Positions 1 through 11,205 of a stretch of 64,000 bases of DNA are shown one piece after another. Both the position numbers and the translations under genes were made by a program. This DNA comes from Prostheceraeus crozeri. Lineage: Eukaryota; Platyhelminthes; Polycladida; Euryleptidae. Under the pieces are notes generated by a model. That model searched no databases and was not told where the DNA came from. It saw nothing but the letters and a program-made list of their open reading frames with translations. How positions within the stretch are numbered: the stretch's first letter is position 1; each line of letters begins with the position of its first letter. The DNA lies in the NCBI GenBank assembly GCA_907163375.1, contig CAJQUW010001989.1:1-64000 (forward strand). Direction: 5' to 3'.

Positions 1-1332
1 GGTTTTAATGACACACATATAATTTACACATTTTCTTTCATAGGGTGACAACAAGGCACAGGGTGACAGATCATGAAGTAGAATTGACGCACGGATTGAC
101 TTTGACAAAACTTACCACACAAAAAGACCTTTATTAACTTACATCGTCTATTCTACAGTAATCGGAGTATCACGCTATTGAAGATTATCAGATAAGTTGA
201 GAACAATAACACCTTTCTCATCTTCGTTTCCGATACTCGTTTTGCAGTAAATAAAATAAATACCATTTATCTCCAAATGCATTCATGAATTCTATTTCAT
301 GGTTGACAAAGTATGAAAGTGTACTGATAAGGGATTTTGATGTTCATTTGGTCAAATTGCCTTCACAGAAGGTCAGAATTGTCGGATAGCTATGTCGAAA
401 GTTTATCATTTCTCTGCACGAACATCTGAAAGCCTGTGGTGTTAGGTTGCAGTGCGGGGGTTAGAACAAGCCGAGAGGCGGCTTGGCGCGGGATGAATTT
501 TCGCATCTCGTAGCCAAGCCGCGTACCATTTCAGAACTTTTTTCTGAAATTACTTGGACGCATGGTCCTGCGCGTCTCTGTGGGAACAGCCCATAGATTT
601 GTTAATGTTCTGAACAAAAATTCTGGACGCGTGAGACGCGCCGCGCCTCCGGTGTCCATAGTCCCGGTGTGAATGGACCTTTACAAGACTATCAGCAGTG
701 CACTTGTATCACGATGAACCGAAATCCACAACAGCACTATCAACTTAACCTACGAGATAAGTAATATCTCGGATTCTTCTCCACGCAATTCTGTGATTGG
801 GATCTTCAGGATTTTGGTATCGCTTCTCAGTTCGCTAGTACAGTGCATGGAGCAAATAGTTGTGATTGAAAGTTTAACTACATATATAGCTCGTATCTAT
901 GTATGCTCCTGAAATAAATATAGCTACCCCGAGTCCCGGGATCAAGGAAAGTCGGGATTTGCAAGATGTAGTCGCGGGTCTTCGATCTTTCAACACTGAG
1001 TCCCACGATGAAGAACTAGATAAGATACTTTTTTGACGAGAAAATTTGTGCTTATTAATAATCAAACGGCCAAAGAAAATTAATTCATCCGGTAAATAGA
1101 GATTCTCAGTTCGCCCCCATAATCCAGGCCTTCTGCTGATTGAGAATTTTCACTAACTTAAGATAACTGCGTGTCTTGGTACATTTGAACCGTCGATCTC
1201 TGGCATTGTACAAAAGCGAACGCTGTACCAGCTGAGCTATCGACAAGCGACAGTACGACCTTGTTCCTCAACTGAGCTATCGAGTAATCCAATCAGAAGG
1301 CTACATCCTCTAAGTCATGGATTTAGACTTAC
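1..1332 (-). other. Intron 1 / downstream region of the DCX gene; no further exon recognised
   Basis: This is the stretch after the splice donor of the doublecortin exon. I looked on the minus strand for the rest of the DCX domain and for a second DCX repeat and found neither. Positions 430-680 are GC-rich. They contain a hairpin with GCGGCTTGGC at about 482-491 and GCCAAGCCGC at about 513-522, and a small palindrome (TTCAGAA/TTCTGAA) near 531-551, which suggests an old MITE. A degenerate tRNA-like sequence is annotated separately. Confidence 0.5.
1172..1246 (-). repeat. tRNA-like SINE head or tRNA pseudogene (tRNA-Tyr-like)
   Basis: On the minus strand, TAGCTCAGCTGG (complement of 1228-1239) matches an internal A box. 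CGACGGTTCAAA (complement of 1184-1195) matches a B box at about the right distance. The first bases resemble the D-arm of tRNA-Tyr. The anticodon arm does not fold cleanly, so this is not a functional tRNA. Partial copies of the same CTGAGCTATCGA word occur at 1268 and 7468, which favours a SINE family over a lone tRNA pseudogene. Confidence 0.45.
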
Positions 1333-1652
1333 TGTATTTTCTTTGGTCTTTCTCCATGTGGCACTGCTATATAACTGCCAGCTGGAATCAGTTGATCGAA
1401 GCCAAGAACTTTCCTGCCTCCGCGAGATGAATGAATGTCACGAATAGATCCAGTCCTAGGCTTTAACAATGACGTCATTTGATCAAGAAACACATCCCAC
1501 GTTCTCGTAGAGCGTTTGTTTAACACAAACTTTTTCTTCGAAGAAAACACATCGCCGTTCTGAACGATAAAGATACTTTTCACGCCTTCACCGTTGATTC
1601 CTGGTTGTCTGCGTGAGGAATCTCCGCCCTCTCGCGTGTCTGCATAAGCCAT
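1333..1652 (-). CDS. Doublecortin-domain protein (DCDC2-like), first coding exon
   Basis: The exon opens with ATG at 1652 in a good Kozak setting (GGCCATGG). It encodes about 106 residues and ends at a strong donor (ATACA|GTAAGT, complement of 1327-1333) two bases into a codon. After an unstructured 24-residue leader comes a DCX domain: a VKSIFIVQNGDVF strand, the WDVFLDQMTSLL helix, the TGSIRDIHSSRGG segment, FDQL, then the YIAVP strand and a lysine-rich end. DCX domains bind microtubules; DCDC2 proteins act in cilia and on spindle or neuronal microtubules. The NGD motif, TG.(I/V)R.I and DQL..G..Y(I/V)A pattern resemble DCDC2 N-terminal domains more than DCLK, but the paralogue is not settled. 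The domain end and further exons lie at lower coordinates or outside the window. Confidence 0.85.
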
Positions 1653-2244
1653 GGCCAGACTGTGTGAGGCCTATACGAAGTGATTTTAACACGCTACAAC
1701 GTGCTCCGTGCTGGCAAATTTAAATCCGTATGCGCGGGAGGATTAGTGCGCCTAGAGACCACACGGAGGCGGAACTGATACGCTTGAACAGAGTCTCGTG
1801 GTTTTGAACTACATACTCTTAAATGCAGCATTCATACCATGGCCATCGAAAATTTAATTGATCGCAATTGATTGATTGGCGGTATCACATTATTACAATT
1901 AATTGATTGCTATCAGGCAATAACTGCGATTGATATCACCACTTGCACCTTTAGAAATTTTTTGAGATAATGCTAAACATTTCTTATTCACAAACTAATA
2001 ACTTTCAAGATTCTGGAGCACTGTAACTTATTTGGTGCACGTCAATCTCACAATACTTGTAGGTTATCTAATTACAAAGTACTATCTTACAATAGCTTTG
2101 CGGTTGTTTTTAAAACTCCACTTTAAGTTCTGTTATCTAGGCACGTGTGATTGCTCGTCCCCTTGCTTCAAAAATTGATTATCAATATACGTAACTATCA
2201 TGTATGAAGTGAAAACCTTCGTCCCAATGTGCGTTCAGTGTCGA
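1653..2244. other. Upstream flank of the DCX gene
   Basis: Bases 1653-1810 are clearly more GC-rich than their surroundings and lie just upstream of the DCX start codon, so the promoter and 5' UTR probably fall here. I see no clear TATA box or initiator. From about 1850 the sequence turns AT-rich, with many ATTGATTG/CAATTAAT words. No coding signal was seen. Confidence 0.35.
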
Positions 2245-2815
2245 TTCTATTAAATGAACTCGAGTTGAGACCCAGTACCACCTGTCAGATATGCACATTT
2301 TTATACTTTTGGATATATCCGCACGGATTTGACTGATCATGATAGCAATACAGAAGGAATAATAGAATTTTGCAGATCCTCCGTGTCATGACAGCTTGGA
2401 GAGATGTCTGTTAATTTAGCAATTCGATAGGTTGCTATTACTTTCATGCTCAACCGTCTTACTATGGGTACTTTCTTAAGCGTGATCATATCACAAGCAA
2501 CATGCCACTGGTAAAGCAACATAACAGAATCAAAGACAATGATTTCAATTAACTTTGAAGGATGTAAATGAGTCTGCATTACTATCCAGATTCAAGAAAT
2601 GAAACATTAATTTAGTGAATCATAAAATCATTATATAAATTGATTAAAATTAATTAATTGAATTAAAAAATCACAAAATTGAATTAAAAACTGGAAATTT
2701 CAGTCAAGAAAGCACAAGAAGAACTAGACTTTTTCATGAAGATTTCCATTATAATGCGGTTCATGAAATTCCCTTGATAATCAGTTTAATTTTGAATTCT
2801 TCAAAACAACATGTA
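2245..2815 (-). repeat. Fragment of an 8-bp-TSD MITE family (MITE-A, copy 3)
   Basis: This stretch aligns along its length with 59030-59590, part of MITE-A copy 2, and in inverse orientation with MITE-A copy 1 at 33529-34374. Shared landmarks are TGTCATGACAGC, CTTAAGCGTGATCATAT, AGATTCAAGAAATGAAACAT and TTTAGTGAATCATAAAATCA. Neither terminal CATAGAGTA sequence is present, so both ends are lost. A short TTAATTGAATTAAA expansion near 2640-2690 is specific to this copy. Confidence 0.7.
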
Positions 2816-3010
2816 AATTGAGTAATTGAACACTTGTACCCTAGAGTGAAAAATGGGAACAGACTTGAGCAGCAGCCATATAATCCAATATCAATATTCA
2901 TCAGCAGACCTTATTCTCATCACCGAACATCAACAACTCCCTATTTAAACATGCACTCACACCAGGAGTAAAGTTGAGATACATTTGGACGCAATTCAAT
3001 ACTAGTTATT

Positions 3011-3155
3011 TACGCAATAAGTGCAAAGTATGCATCTTCATTGCATTTATCGAGATCAACATGTCTTATGCACCAGCCCGAAGGGGGAGGATACAGTTTG
3101 TTGATCGAGTATAATGCAATAAAGATGGATTTCTTTGCAGGAGTTGCGAAGTTAA
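3011..3155. repeat. Foldback MITE (family 2, copy 1)
   Basis: The left arm carries a GCATCTTCATTGCATT word and the right arm AATGCAATAAAGATGGAT, so the element folds on itself. The outer ends TTACGCAA and TTGCGAAGTTAA are also roughly inverted. The centre is a GC-rich CAGCCCGAAGGGGG. A second copy with better preserved arms lies at 36861-37003. Confidence 0.6.
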
Positions 3156-3159
3156 CTTT

Positions 3160-4810
3160 ATTTGTCTGTCTCCATGCATGTATTGTAGATGTCCCATCAC
3201 TTTATTTGACCTGTAACGCACATTATTGCACGCTCGGGAGATAATAATTACTCCAATGCACTGGAAGAAGCGTAGCCTATGCCAATTATGAGTGCTCTTG
3301 TCCTGGTTTAGTATATACTAGATCTGTGAATAGATATTTTCGCGATTGATCAAGCTAAATTTCTATTCAAATATTCTTGATAATCATAGACATGTCAATC
3401 ACAATCTGCCCCAAAGTAAGTACACTGTATAAGGGAAGTATGGAATCAATGGTTGATTTCTGGCGACAGCTATGATATTACTTTTTCGCCAGCTCTTATA
3501 AGCAGTTTTATTTGATATCGCAATTGACAACAGAATAGCATTGTAGCATTGAATGAAAGGAACTGAGTAGCTATGTCAAAACTATGAAGTGTGAAAAATT
3601 ACATAGTTATCCGTAGACATTCAGAAGACAAAAACATGATATGAAGATCCACTTCTGTGGTTAAAATGCTAGATTTGATTTGGCATAGAAAATAATTGAT
3701 TATCAAAGTACAATAATCAATTACAAGTATTTTAAGTAATTATTTCAAAGTGCAATAATCCTAGACGACTGGAAACCACTCATTTTTCGAAACGATTGAT
3801 GTGGGACATATGATTGTATTCCTATATGAACGTGTTTACCAACTTTTGCCCACTGAACATATTATAATCTTTGTATCGAATCTAGAAATACTTCATTTTC
3901 TTATTGATAACCAGTTGTACGTACATTCATTGATCAGTTTTAGATTTCCATTCATGAATGGATGTTGGAAATATGATGGACCCTACCTTCATTATATACT
4001 ATTTTTGTCCTATTCTTTTCATCTGATTATGAAAGCATCCTATGTGAAATTTGAAGATTTGTTTAATAGACATCCTAAAATCTCATTTTCTTCTTACAAT
4101 TGTAACTTTTTTCTATGATCAATAGCAGTATTTGATTATTCCTGTTGAGATAACAACTTCAGAAGAAGTAGTCAAATTCTGAAATGTTTGCTAGGAAGTT
4201 TTCTATGTTGACTATCAGATCACAGCCGCATTGTATAAAAATGTCAAAAATATTTTTAATTCATACACTAGCCAAGTCTTGCATCAGAGTGCTTGTCGTT
4301 AATGCATGTTTTGTGATTATATCCGCTCAAGAGTATGCTTGCATGGATGGGCATAGAATGTAATAGCTAACGATAAACGAGTGACAATTAAAATGAATCC
4401 TATGGTTATGAAGTAAGATATTAATGGTTGTGATAATCTCATATTATCAACGCCCTTTCTATGGTGAGTATATCACATGCATTTAATCGCACTGGTTTGT
4501 ATGATTTCTACTAGTTCAAGAAACGTGCTTCTTCATTTCTGCTGATCTAAATATTCGACGAGCAACTCAAAATCAATGCTGTCATTGTCAATTAATCAGA
4601 TGCCTATCAAGTAATAAGATCAGTATTGCATGTTTATGAATCGATCCTATCTTTTTTCTAACCTTTTCCCATACATTGTCTCGTACATTCCTTTTATGAA
4701 CATGCTGTTCGTTTCACACACAAGAAATTGATACAGAATTGATGAATCTGTATAGTTAATGAATAAACTAACTATCACACAGATTTGTACTGATCAACAT
4801 CACATGCAAC
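3160..4810. other. No recognised feature
   Basis: AT-rich sequence. The longest open stretch (3801-4118, plus) is rich in F, Y, I, L and H, has no domain-like pattern and looks like chance. Nothing else could be supported. Confidence 0.4.
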
Positions 4811-4813
4811 TAT

Positions 4814-5289
4814 TTAAATATCGAAAGAGAATGACAGCTATTAAGTCAATACAAGACACCAACACCCTTGATTCTCCGACCGCACTCGCCCGACCCAGGA
4901 ATCGAACCGAAGTCCGCGGTGGAGACGAGCTCGCACCTTCTTCACTAGGCCACGCTGACGGTTAAAAGGAATGTGAGTGAAGGCAGAAGTTATCTCCAAG
5001 TGATGTCCTATTATTATTGGCAGAATACTACCAGCATTCATGTTGTAGCGAGGCAGCATATCAGCATGTCATGCGACTACGTCACACAGTAGATTGACGA
5101 CAAGGGAGATGACTTCTGCCTTCACTCGCATTCCTTTTGAACCGGCAGCGTGGCCTAGTGAAGAAGGTGCGAGCTCGTCTCCACCGCGGATTTCAGCTCG
5201 ATTCCTGGGTCAGGCGAGTGCGGTCGGGGAATCAAGGGTGTTGGTGTCTTGTATTGACTTAATAGCTGTCATTCTCTTTAGATATTTAA
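4814..5289. repeat. Inverted pair of tRNA-derived SINE copies
   Basis: Arms of about 185 bp (4814-4998 and 5105-5289) are inverted copies around a spacer of about 100 bp. Each arm holds a tRNA-like RNA polymerase III promoter. In the left, minus-strand copy the A box TGGCCTAGTGA (complement of 4942-4952) and the B box GGTTCGATTCC (complement of 4898-4908) match consensus. In the right, plus-strand copy the A box is at 5151-5161 and a slightly damaged B box, AGCTCGATTCC, is at 5195-5205. Similarity continues past the tRNA part on both sides, down to the ATTTAAATATC/GATATTTAA ends. The pair is therefore either two inverted SINEs or one palindromic duplication. The tRNA part has no clean anticodon stem, so I do not call it a tRNA gene. 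Confidence 0.75.
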
Positions 5290-6018
5290 TGTACTGCGAC
5301 AGACCTTTGTTGTCTATTTATCAGTATGACTAAATGATAATAGTAGTAGTAATGCTAGATTCGTTTTCTGCGCTAAATTTTTCTTGTTTGAGGATTCCTA
5401 CAATCACATTTTGATGAAGTCAATCGAAATTTATCAGAGAATTGATGGCGATCAGCAAATCTCCGGTAATTACCTTACAGATGATTGTATGAAAATATAA
5501 ATCCCACAATCGTTCTGAACATGAAAATTTCATCCACACTCGACGTTTATGGAGAGAGTAATTCTCATTCTAATGAAACAGATCACAGATCGATGCTCAT
5601 AATAAGCTTAGAATGACATCTGATCAGTCAGCAAGTTGAATGAATTTTAGATAAGTGTTCGTTTTTTACGCAAAGATTGTCTTTCGGATAATAAACACAT
5701 TAAGGTTAGGGTGCATTGGAGTGGATAGAGAATTCCAAAAAGGCTTTGACCCTGTGGAAGCGTCGACTGCTATTTGAAGATCCATAGATTGCAGGGCAAG
5801 TTAGCGATTTTAATTTGTTTTTTACTCATTGTCGTGATGAAACTATCATCAGATGTGAAAATCTTTTTAGAAATACGTCTTAAATCCAATATCGGCAGGT
5901 GGAGACAAAGTTGAAGAGAAAGCCTCCCACTATTCCATAAAATTCCGCACTCCCCGTCTTCACGACGAGACTGTGAAATGAAAATTAAAATGCAATTGGT
6001 CACATATTTTTATTCTGC
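5290..6018. other. No recognised feature
   Basis: AT-rich spacer between the SINE pair and the hAT-like MITE. A TAGTAGTAG triplet run lies near 5341. No coding pattern or family signature was seen. Confidence 0.35.
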
Positions 6019-6024
6019 ATTTCA

Positions 6025-6986
6025 CAGGGTTCGTACGGGTTCTCTTATCAAAAGTTCCCTGACTTGTCCAGGTTTTCCAGAAATTTTAAAATGGTAACTT
6101 TACATCAGAATCCATCTGAGGACTGAGTCGTAGAATTAGAACAGTAACATTACAGCCCTCTCGTAAAGCATAAAATATTATTTACAACAGGGTTGATGGA
6201 ATATTTTGAAAATTTAAGCAACTAAAGCGAATTGTCTAACTACACTACCCACTTAATAAGACTATTATTTTTCATTGTATTTCAAATATAGTTGAAGTTC
6301 CTAGCCCTCTTGACTGTTTCTTCGATATTTTACAGGCTACGAAAATAAGTAAAAAACATCAAAAATCTGTTAGACAATCCTGTTGACCCTTATTCTACTA
6401 AAATTAGGAGCTAGTCGTCTTCGAAAAGATAATTTCTGATAACAAGTATTTTCATAAAGTCATCAAAACTCATTTCTGAGGACATTTTAATCTTCATCTG
6501 AAATTACAATAACCCCGTCAAAATCCGACAGACGCTGCCTTAAAACATATACGTAGAAACAGTGGTGGTGAACTTTATGATTTACGGTTTTCATAAAAAC
6601 AAGATAATATGAAAAACAAACGTACAATATACAAAGTACATGTATATTTCAACAGCACACACACATTGAAATACAAATCAAAAATTTCTACAGATCCTTT
6701 GGACTCATGATTGATTATCTAGCCTTCAGTACGCATCAGTACATTGCATCAGCTCAACTGCAACAATTAGTTGAGCAATCATACACACGGCATTAAAAAT
6801 CAAGAAATGTAAATAATTATCTTTCATCAAAATTCCAAAGATTTTTTAATGAATTCAATAATGAAAATTCTTCGATTTCTAAGATTTTCCAGAGAATTTC
6901 TCAATATCCCTGACTTTTCCACGTTTTGCAGTGATTTTTGAGATTCCCTGACTTTTCCAGGTTTTCCAGAAACCATGCGAACCCTG
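6025..6986. repeat. Non-autonomous hAT-like element with CAGGGTTCG ends
   Basis: The left end reads CAGGGTTCGTACGGG and the right end CATGCGAACCCTG. Just inside both ends are copies of TCCCTGACTT(T/G)TCCAGG and TTTTCCAGAA; the right side has the unit twice. ATTTCA flanks both ends (6019-6024 and 6987-6992) as a target duplication. Ends starting CAGGG suggest hAT, although a 6-bp rather than 8-bp duplication is slightly short for that superfamily. There is no transposase, and the interior is AT-rich. Confidence 0.7.
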
Positions 6987-6992
6987 ATTTCA

Positions 6993-7620
6993 CTATCTTC
7001 ATTTCCTCTTAAAATTAGTTTCAATATTCACTATGTCAAGTTAAGAAGAAGAACTTTGGAGAAACCAAAAATTTACTTCATAAAATGCCGAATAAGAAGT
7101 TATGTCTGATTGCAATTTAATTTTCATTTTTTGATGTCGTAATAATGGCGAAATGATAATTAGTTGAGTGGCGCGGGATTTTGCGCGGCATGCCAACAGT
7201 GCATAGCTGATGACTTCCCTGCTTTTCGCAAGATGCGCTGCCACAGGGAAGCATGGTTTGCTTCAGTGTATTTGTATCGAATTGTAATGTTCCACCTGAA
7301 TAGACCTTCCAGACCTGAATAAAAAACCTCTGCTGAGTCTGTTGAGTTAGCGATTTTGTACCTAAATTCATTTTTGATTCCAATTTCGTGATAGAATTGC
7401 AAAAATGCAAAAGCGGCGGGTGGTGAATAGGTTGCTGCAACAAATTGATAGATATTTATTTAACAGTCTGAGCTATCGACGAAACAGTTAGTGGTTGTTC
7501 TAACCACAGGCGAGACTAATAGGTGGCGTGGAGCACAATTAAGCGAACTTTCGCCGACGAGTACTAATATACATATATTGAAGCAAAATTACATGCATGT
7601 ACATGTACATCATTAACTTG
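6993..7620. other. No gene; short repeat word near 7468
   Basis: Minus-strand open frames here have no domain-like content. CTGAGCTATCGACGAAAC at 7468 repeats the tRNA-Tyr-like word seen at 1231 and 1268. TACATGTACATG words near 7592-7610 precede the LINE fragment. Confidence 0.3.
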
Positions 7621-7623
7621 CAC

Positions 7624-8157
7624 TCACACGCTGGCCAAACAGAGCCGAGGGACACAAATAATTTGAGTTCGGGGTAAGTGCAAGCAAGGAAAGGTCACAA
7701 AAGAAAGTTTGCAAAAGACACTGTGTCTGGGCTTGGCCTTTTCGGAAGATGGAGCCGAACCAGTGCATCGGTGGGAACTGCGGAGACAGTGACCCAGAAG
7801 TCCTTGACGTCGGCGACGTAGGGTGTGACTGAGCGCCGGCACTCCAGTGCGCGACATGAGGTCCCAGGAAGTTATTTTCATCGGGAAGTGAATTCCTAGC
7901 GCGTTTCTTAAAAGGGCGAAGTAATGGACGTCGATGGTCTGCTCCCTTGTAACCGTCATGGGGACCGCCTCGAAGCCGTAGAGGAGGATCGGTTCCACTA
8001 CAGCACGGAAGAGTCGCACCTTCGAGTCGTCCGTCGACGAGGAGTTGAAGAACTTCCTCAGAAGATGCGACGCTCTCCATGCTTGGGCTCTTCGCTCCGA
8101 GATGATGGCCGCATGCGAGAAAATGAGGCTGCCGAGGTACTTAAAGTCCCTAAAATA
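7624..8157 (-). mobile_element. Non-LTR retrotransposon fragment (end of RT domain and C-terminal region)
   Basis: Read on the minus strand from about 8157, one continuous frame gives FKYLGS (the last RT block), then SERRAQAWRASHLL, LFRAVVEPILLYG and the tail WDLMSRTGVPAL followed by RRRRQGLLGH. This is the classical order of the RT end plus thumb and C-terminal region of CR1/RTE-like LINEs. The frame stays open to about 7624, although its last 40 residues no longer look LINE-like. The copy is 5' truncated just before the YLG motif, so the RT active-site blocks and the endonuclease are absent. Host sequence resumes near AAAATATCAATG at about 8155. No 3' tail repeat could be fixed. Confidence 0.8.
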
Positions 8158-8159
8158 TC

Positions 8160-9630
8160 AATGAACTTTTGGCATGATGTCGTGTATAGTTGCTGATTTA
8201 CCAGCATTTCGCAAGATGCGATCCAATGGGGTTGTCCATGAACTCCATGATTCCGACTTTCATGTCGGATTGATGTGACACATTGATACATCGCTTTGCC
8301 ACCTATATAAGCGAGGCAGTGATGTTTCGCCATGTATTTCACAAAGCTCTGCCGAATGAATGCCTGATTTGCCTCTGTGCATGGAAATGCTGACCAGTGC
8401 ATTGGAGTGAAGACTAGTTTTCTAAATACTTTCTATCATTAAATAAAAACCGGGTCACATATTTTGAATTCATAAGAAATGTTTCACATTGATGGCTTGA
8501 CTAATTCGTCGCTGTACCAGTCCATTCGAATGTTCACAAATTTGTTGGAAGGCAATGTGAAAGTACAAAAAACAGCCTGAATTTCAGTGTGAATCATTCG
8601 ATTGAACACCAGGTAACGATGCCGTATCCGTTGGTACATAACACGCTTTGTGTGACTTTATATAATTCACGAAGCTAATGTCTCCCCCAACTGGAATTTT
8701 TACACAGATACTAGTACCGGAAAGCGCCAACTGATTCCTTCGACGCGTCTGCGAGACGGTGCTTTCTATTTTTAGATTCGTCCAAAATTCAAGCACGTCG
8801 GAACGACTATTACGCCAGATTCAACGCTGACGCGCCTCCGCGGAAGACGCATGAACTATTTCTAGAATTTCTGAAAAAAGCGAGCTAGTGCGCCAGAGCC
8901 TGCCATCTGGTGCGCTCCGGCTTCTCAAAGGTGCACTGTATAGATTTCAGTTCGCTTGTCTCCGCTTAGCACGTTGACTGCATATGACAAGCTAGTTCGC
9001 CAATGGCGTTTTGTCTTCATTTCCTTTTTCTTCATTTTCTAAGGCGTTTTGTCCGCATTAGCTAGACAACACAACTATCAACAGTTGTTAGCCATTTTAG
9101 TTTCTTATGGTTAAAATGGCCTACTTCAAGGCTGGTGTGACTCAACTACAATGCTTAACTAACACGAGCCTTTTGATTAGGTTCAATGTTGCCATGATGG
9201 TATGATGGTATGATGGTATGCATGATAACATGCTGTGATAATAAATATGATGCCATGCTTCTATTTGGCAATTGAAGTTACACAAGGTCTGGCGGGTGCC
9301 GGCAGCTAGGCGCTAATTCATCTCCTCAACAGCGATGAAGTACATATTCAAGGAAAAAGACGAGATTTGCGCACGCTATTTCAGATGCAATACGAACAGT
9401 GGAAGAAGAAATTGTATCTGATCAGTGACTATATTAAAGGTTTCTTGTACATAATGACATAATAGCAACAACAGTGCGAGCCTACCTAAATTCAAGATTC
9501 TAAGGATGGAAGTGACGTATTGCTCTACGTTGAAATATTGAAGAAAATGGTGAGCAAGAATTGATGCTAACTCATCATGACAAAGATTCCATGCCTTCTG
9601 AGTAATGTGAGAGTATAACTACTAATTATA
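8160..9630. other. Spacer; GC-rich patch and short ATGATGGT repeat
   Basis: Positions 8770-8945 are GC-rich, with imperfect inverted words around GCGCCAGA and TCTGGTGCGC, resembling the patch at 430-680; this may be an old MITE. A short tandem run of GATGGTAT lies at 9193-9218. No coding pattern was seen. Confidence 0.35.
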
Positions 9631-9631
9631 T

Positions 9632-11205
9632 AGAATAGAATATAGAATAGAATTTATTGTGAGATAAAACCTTTGTAGCGGCTCTCATCCGCCATCTACT
9701 TTTAACAACTAATTTACATATATTCAAAGAAGAACAATTTAACGACAAGTTATAAAGTTAAAGGAAGTAAATAGATCACTGTAAGTCACTTCATTGTTGT
9801 TCTCCGACATTTAAATTGTTCGTAGAGTTCTATCCTATATTTTTCGTACATCTTGTAATCTTCTGTGCCCAAAATAATTTCCATCTTCGTCTGTTGTTCA
9901 ATTTTATACTTTTTTCGGAAGTCTCTATAACGTTCATAATTTTTCATCACGTGTTCCATATTTTCTTCAACATTACACTTTAAGCATAATTTTTCTTGAG
10001 TGTCCTTTCCTATTTTCGCATTTAATAACACCGCCCCACATATCCATCTTCTTGTTATATAGCTTCCATTTTCCGTTGTTAACAATTTTCGTCCACCTAT
10101 CGTAAATCGCGATTCGAAGTACCATTTTAGACTTCCTTTCTTTCTTCCAGTTCGGTTCCATTCTTCATTATCGCATTTGTTTATCCACTTCAACACTCCT
10201 GTCGTTTTTTCGCTAGTTAGTTCTTCAACCGTCATCTCAATTTTGTTTAATTCTAATTTACAATCTTCTATCCAGTCTATGATCCCAGTTTCCCACTCTT
10301 CTATTATCATTCTTTTCAGTTTGTTTGTGTTATTCATTATATGTTTCAACATCAGTATTTTACATTTAACATCTCTCCAATTTTGGCTAGAGAGGCCCAC
10401 TTCACCTCGGATGTATTCCTCCGGAGCATATGTTGGCAGACCTAATATGGACTTGAAAATAGAATTCTGTGTTTTATTTAACTTATCATTGAATTTTTTG
10501 ATGTAATTATTGCTGATGATCCATGCATTATCTTAGGTAACATCACATTTTTCCAAATTGTTTTTCCAAGTAAGATTTTCTCTTTACGTCCTTTCAATAA
10601 ATATGTCATTCAATATTTGTACTTATCAATATTCTTTAATTTTTCAGTCAAATGATTTTTGAAAACATATTTATTGTTAGAAATCTTAACTCCCAAATAC
10701 TTAAATTCATTGCATTTCTTTATTTCACCTATTTCCATCAAGATTTTATTATGGATGATAGAATATCCTCCCAAAGTTTTCACAGTGTTGTTACCTAATT
10801 CCATAAAAAAACACTTCTTAAAATTGAGACTCATACCAAATTTTGATGATTCAACTACTACCATTCTTAACTTTTCATCTATTTCACTTTCTGAGTTGGC
10901 AATTAAGAGTCCATCATCAGCATACATGAGAATATTCGTATCTTTGTTGTTCCACGTATCATTTAGTTTTTTGATAATTATATCCATCATAAGAATGAAT
11001 ATAATAGGTGACATCATACATCCTTGTCTTATGCCAATGTTTTTCTTGTAGCTACCTATGTGATGCTTGTTAACATATAAATCTACCACTTCATCTTCGT
11101 ACAATTGAACGATTGCTTTTATTAAATCATTTTCAATCTCAATGTAATTTAGCTGTTCAACTATTGTAATTCTTGATACAGAATCAAAAGCTTTATTACA
11201 TAATT
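9632..11205 (-). mobile_element. 5'-truncated LINE with RT active site, zinc-knuckle C-terminus and ATTCTATTCTAT 3' tail
   Basis: Read on the minus strand, the copy starts inside RT at NKAFDSVSR (the first catalytic Asp block, about 11195). It continues through GIRQGCMMSPIIF and reaches the active-site box LMYADDGLL, followed by LNFKKC and FKYLGVKIS (ORF piece 10610-11104). A second piece (9786-10400) holds the C-terminal region, with a Cys/His motif CLKCNVEENMEHV near its end; LINE C-termini commonly carry such a knuckle. The pieces are in different frames, with a damaged stretch at 10400-10610. The 3' end shows an AATAAATTCTATT tail with repeated ATTCTATTCTAT (complement of about 9632-9660), typical of LINE 3' microsatellite tails. 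The AT-rich codon use matches the surroundings. Confidence 0.85.

Noticed and set aside
1172-1246. Functional tRNA-Tyr gene
   Set aside because: A and B boxes are present, but the anticodon and acceptor stems do not pair.
4841-5333. Open frames in the SINE pair
   Set aside because: The same frame-like sequence appears in both arms because they are inverted copies of a pol III repeat; not protein coding.
10177-11051. Plus-strand frames over the LINE at 9.6-11.2 kb
   Set aside because: Antisense of the reverse transcriptase; F/I/S-rich with no motif.
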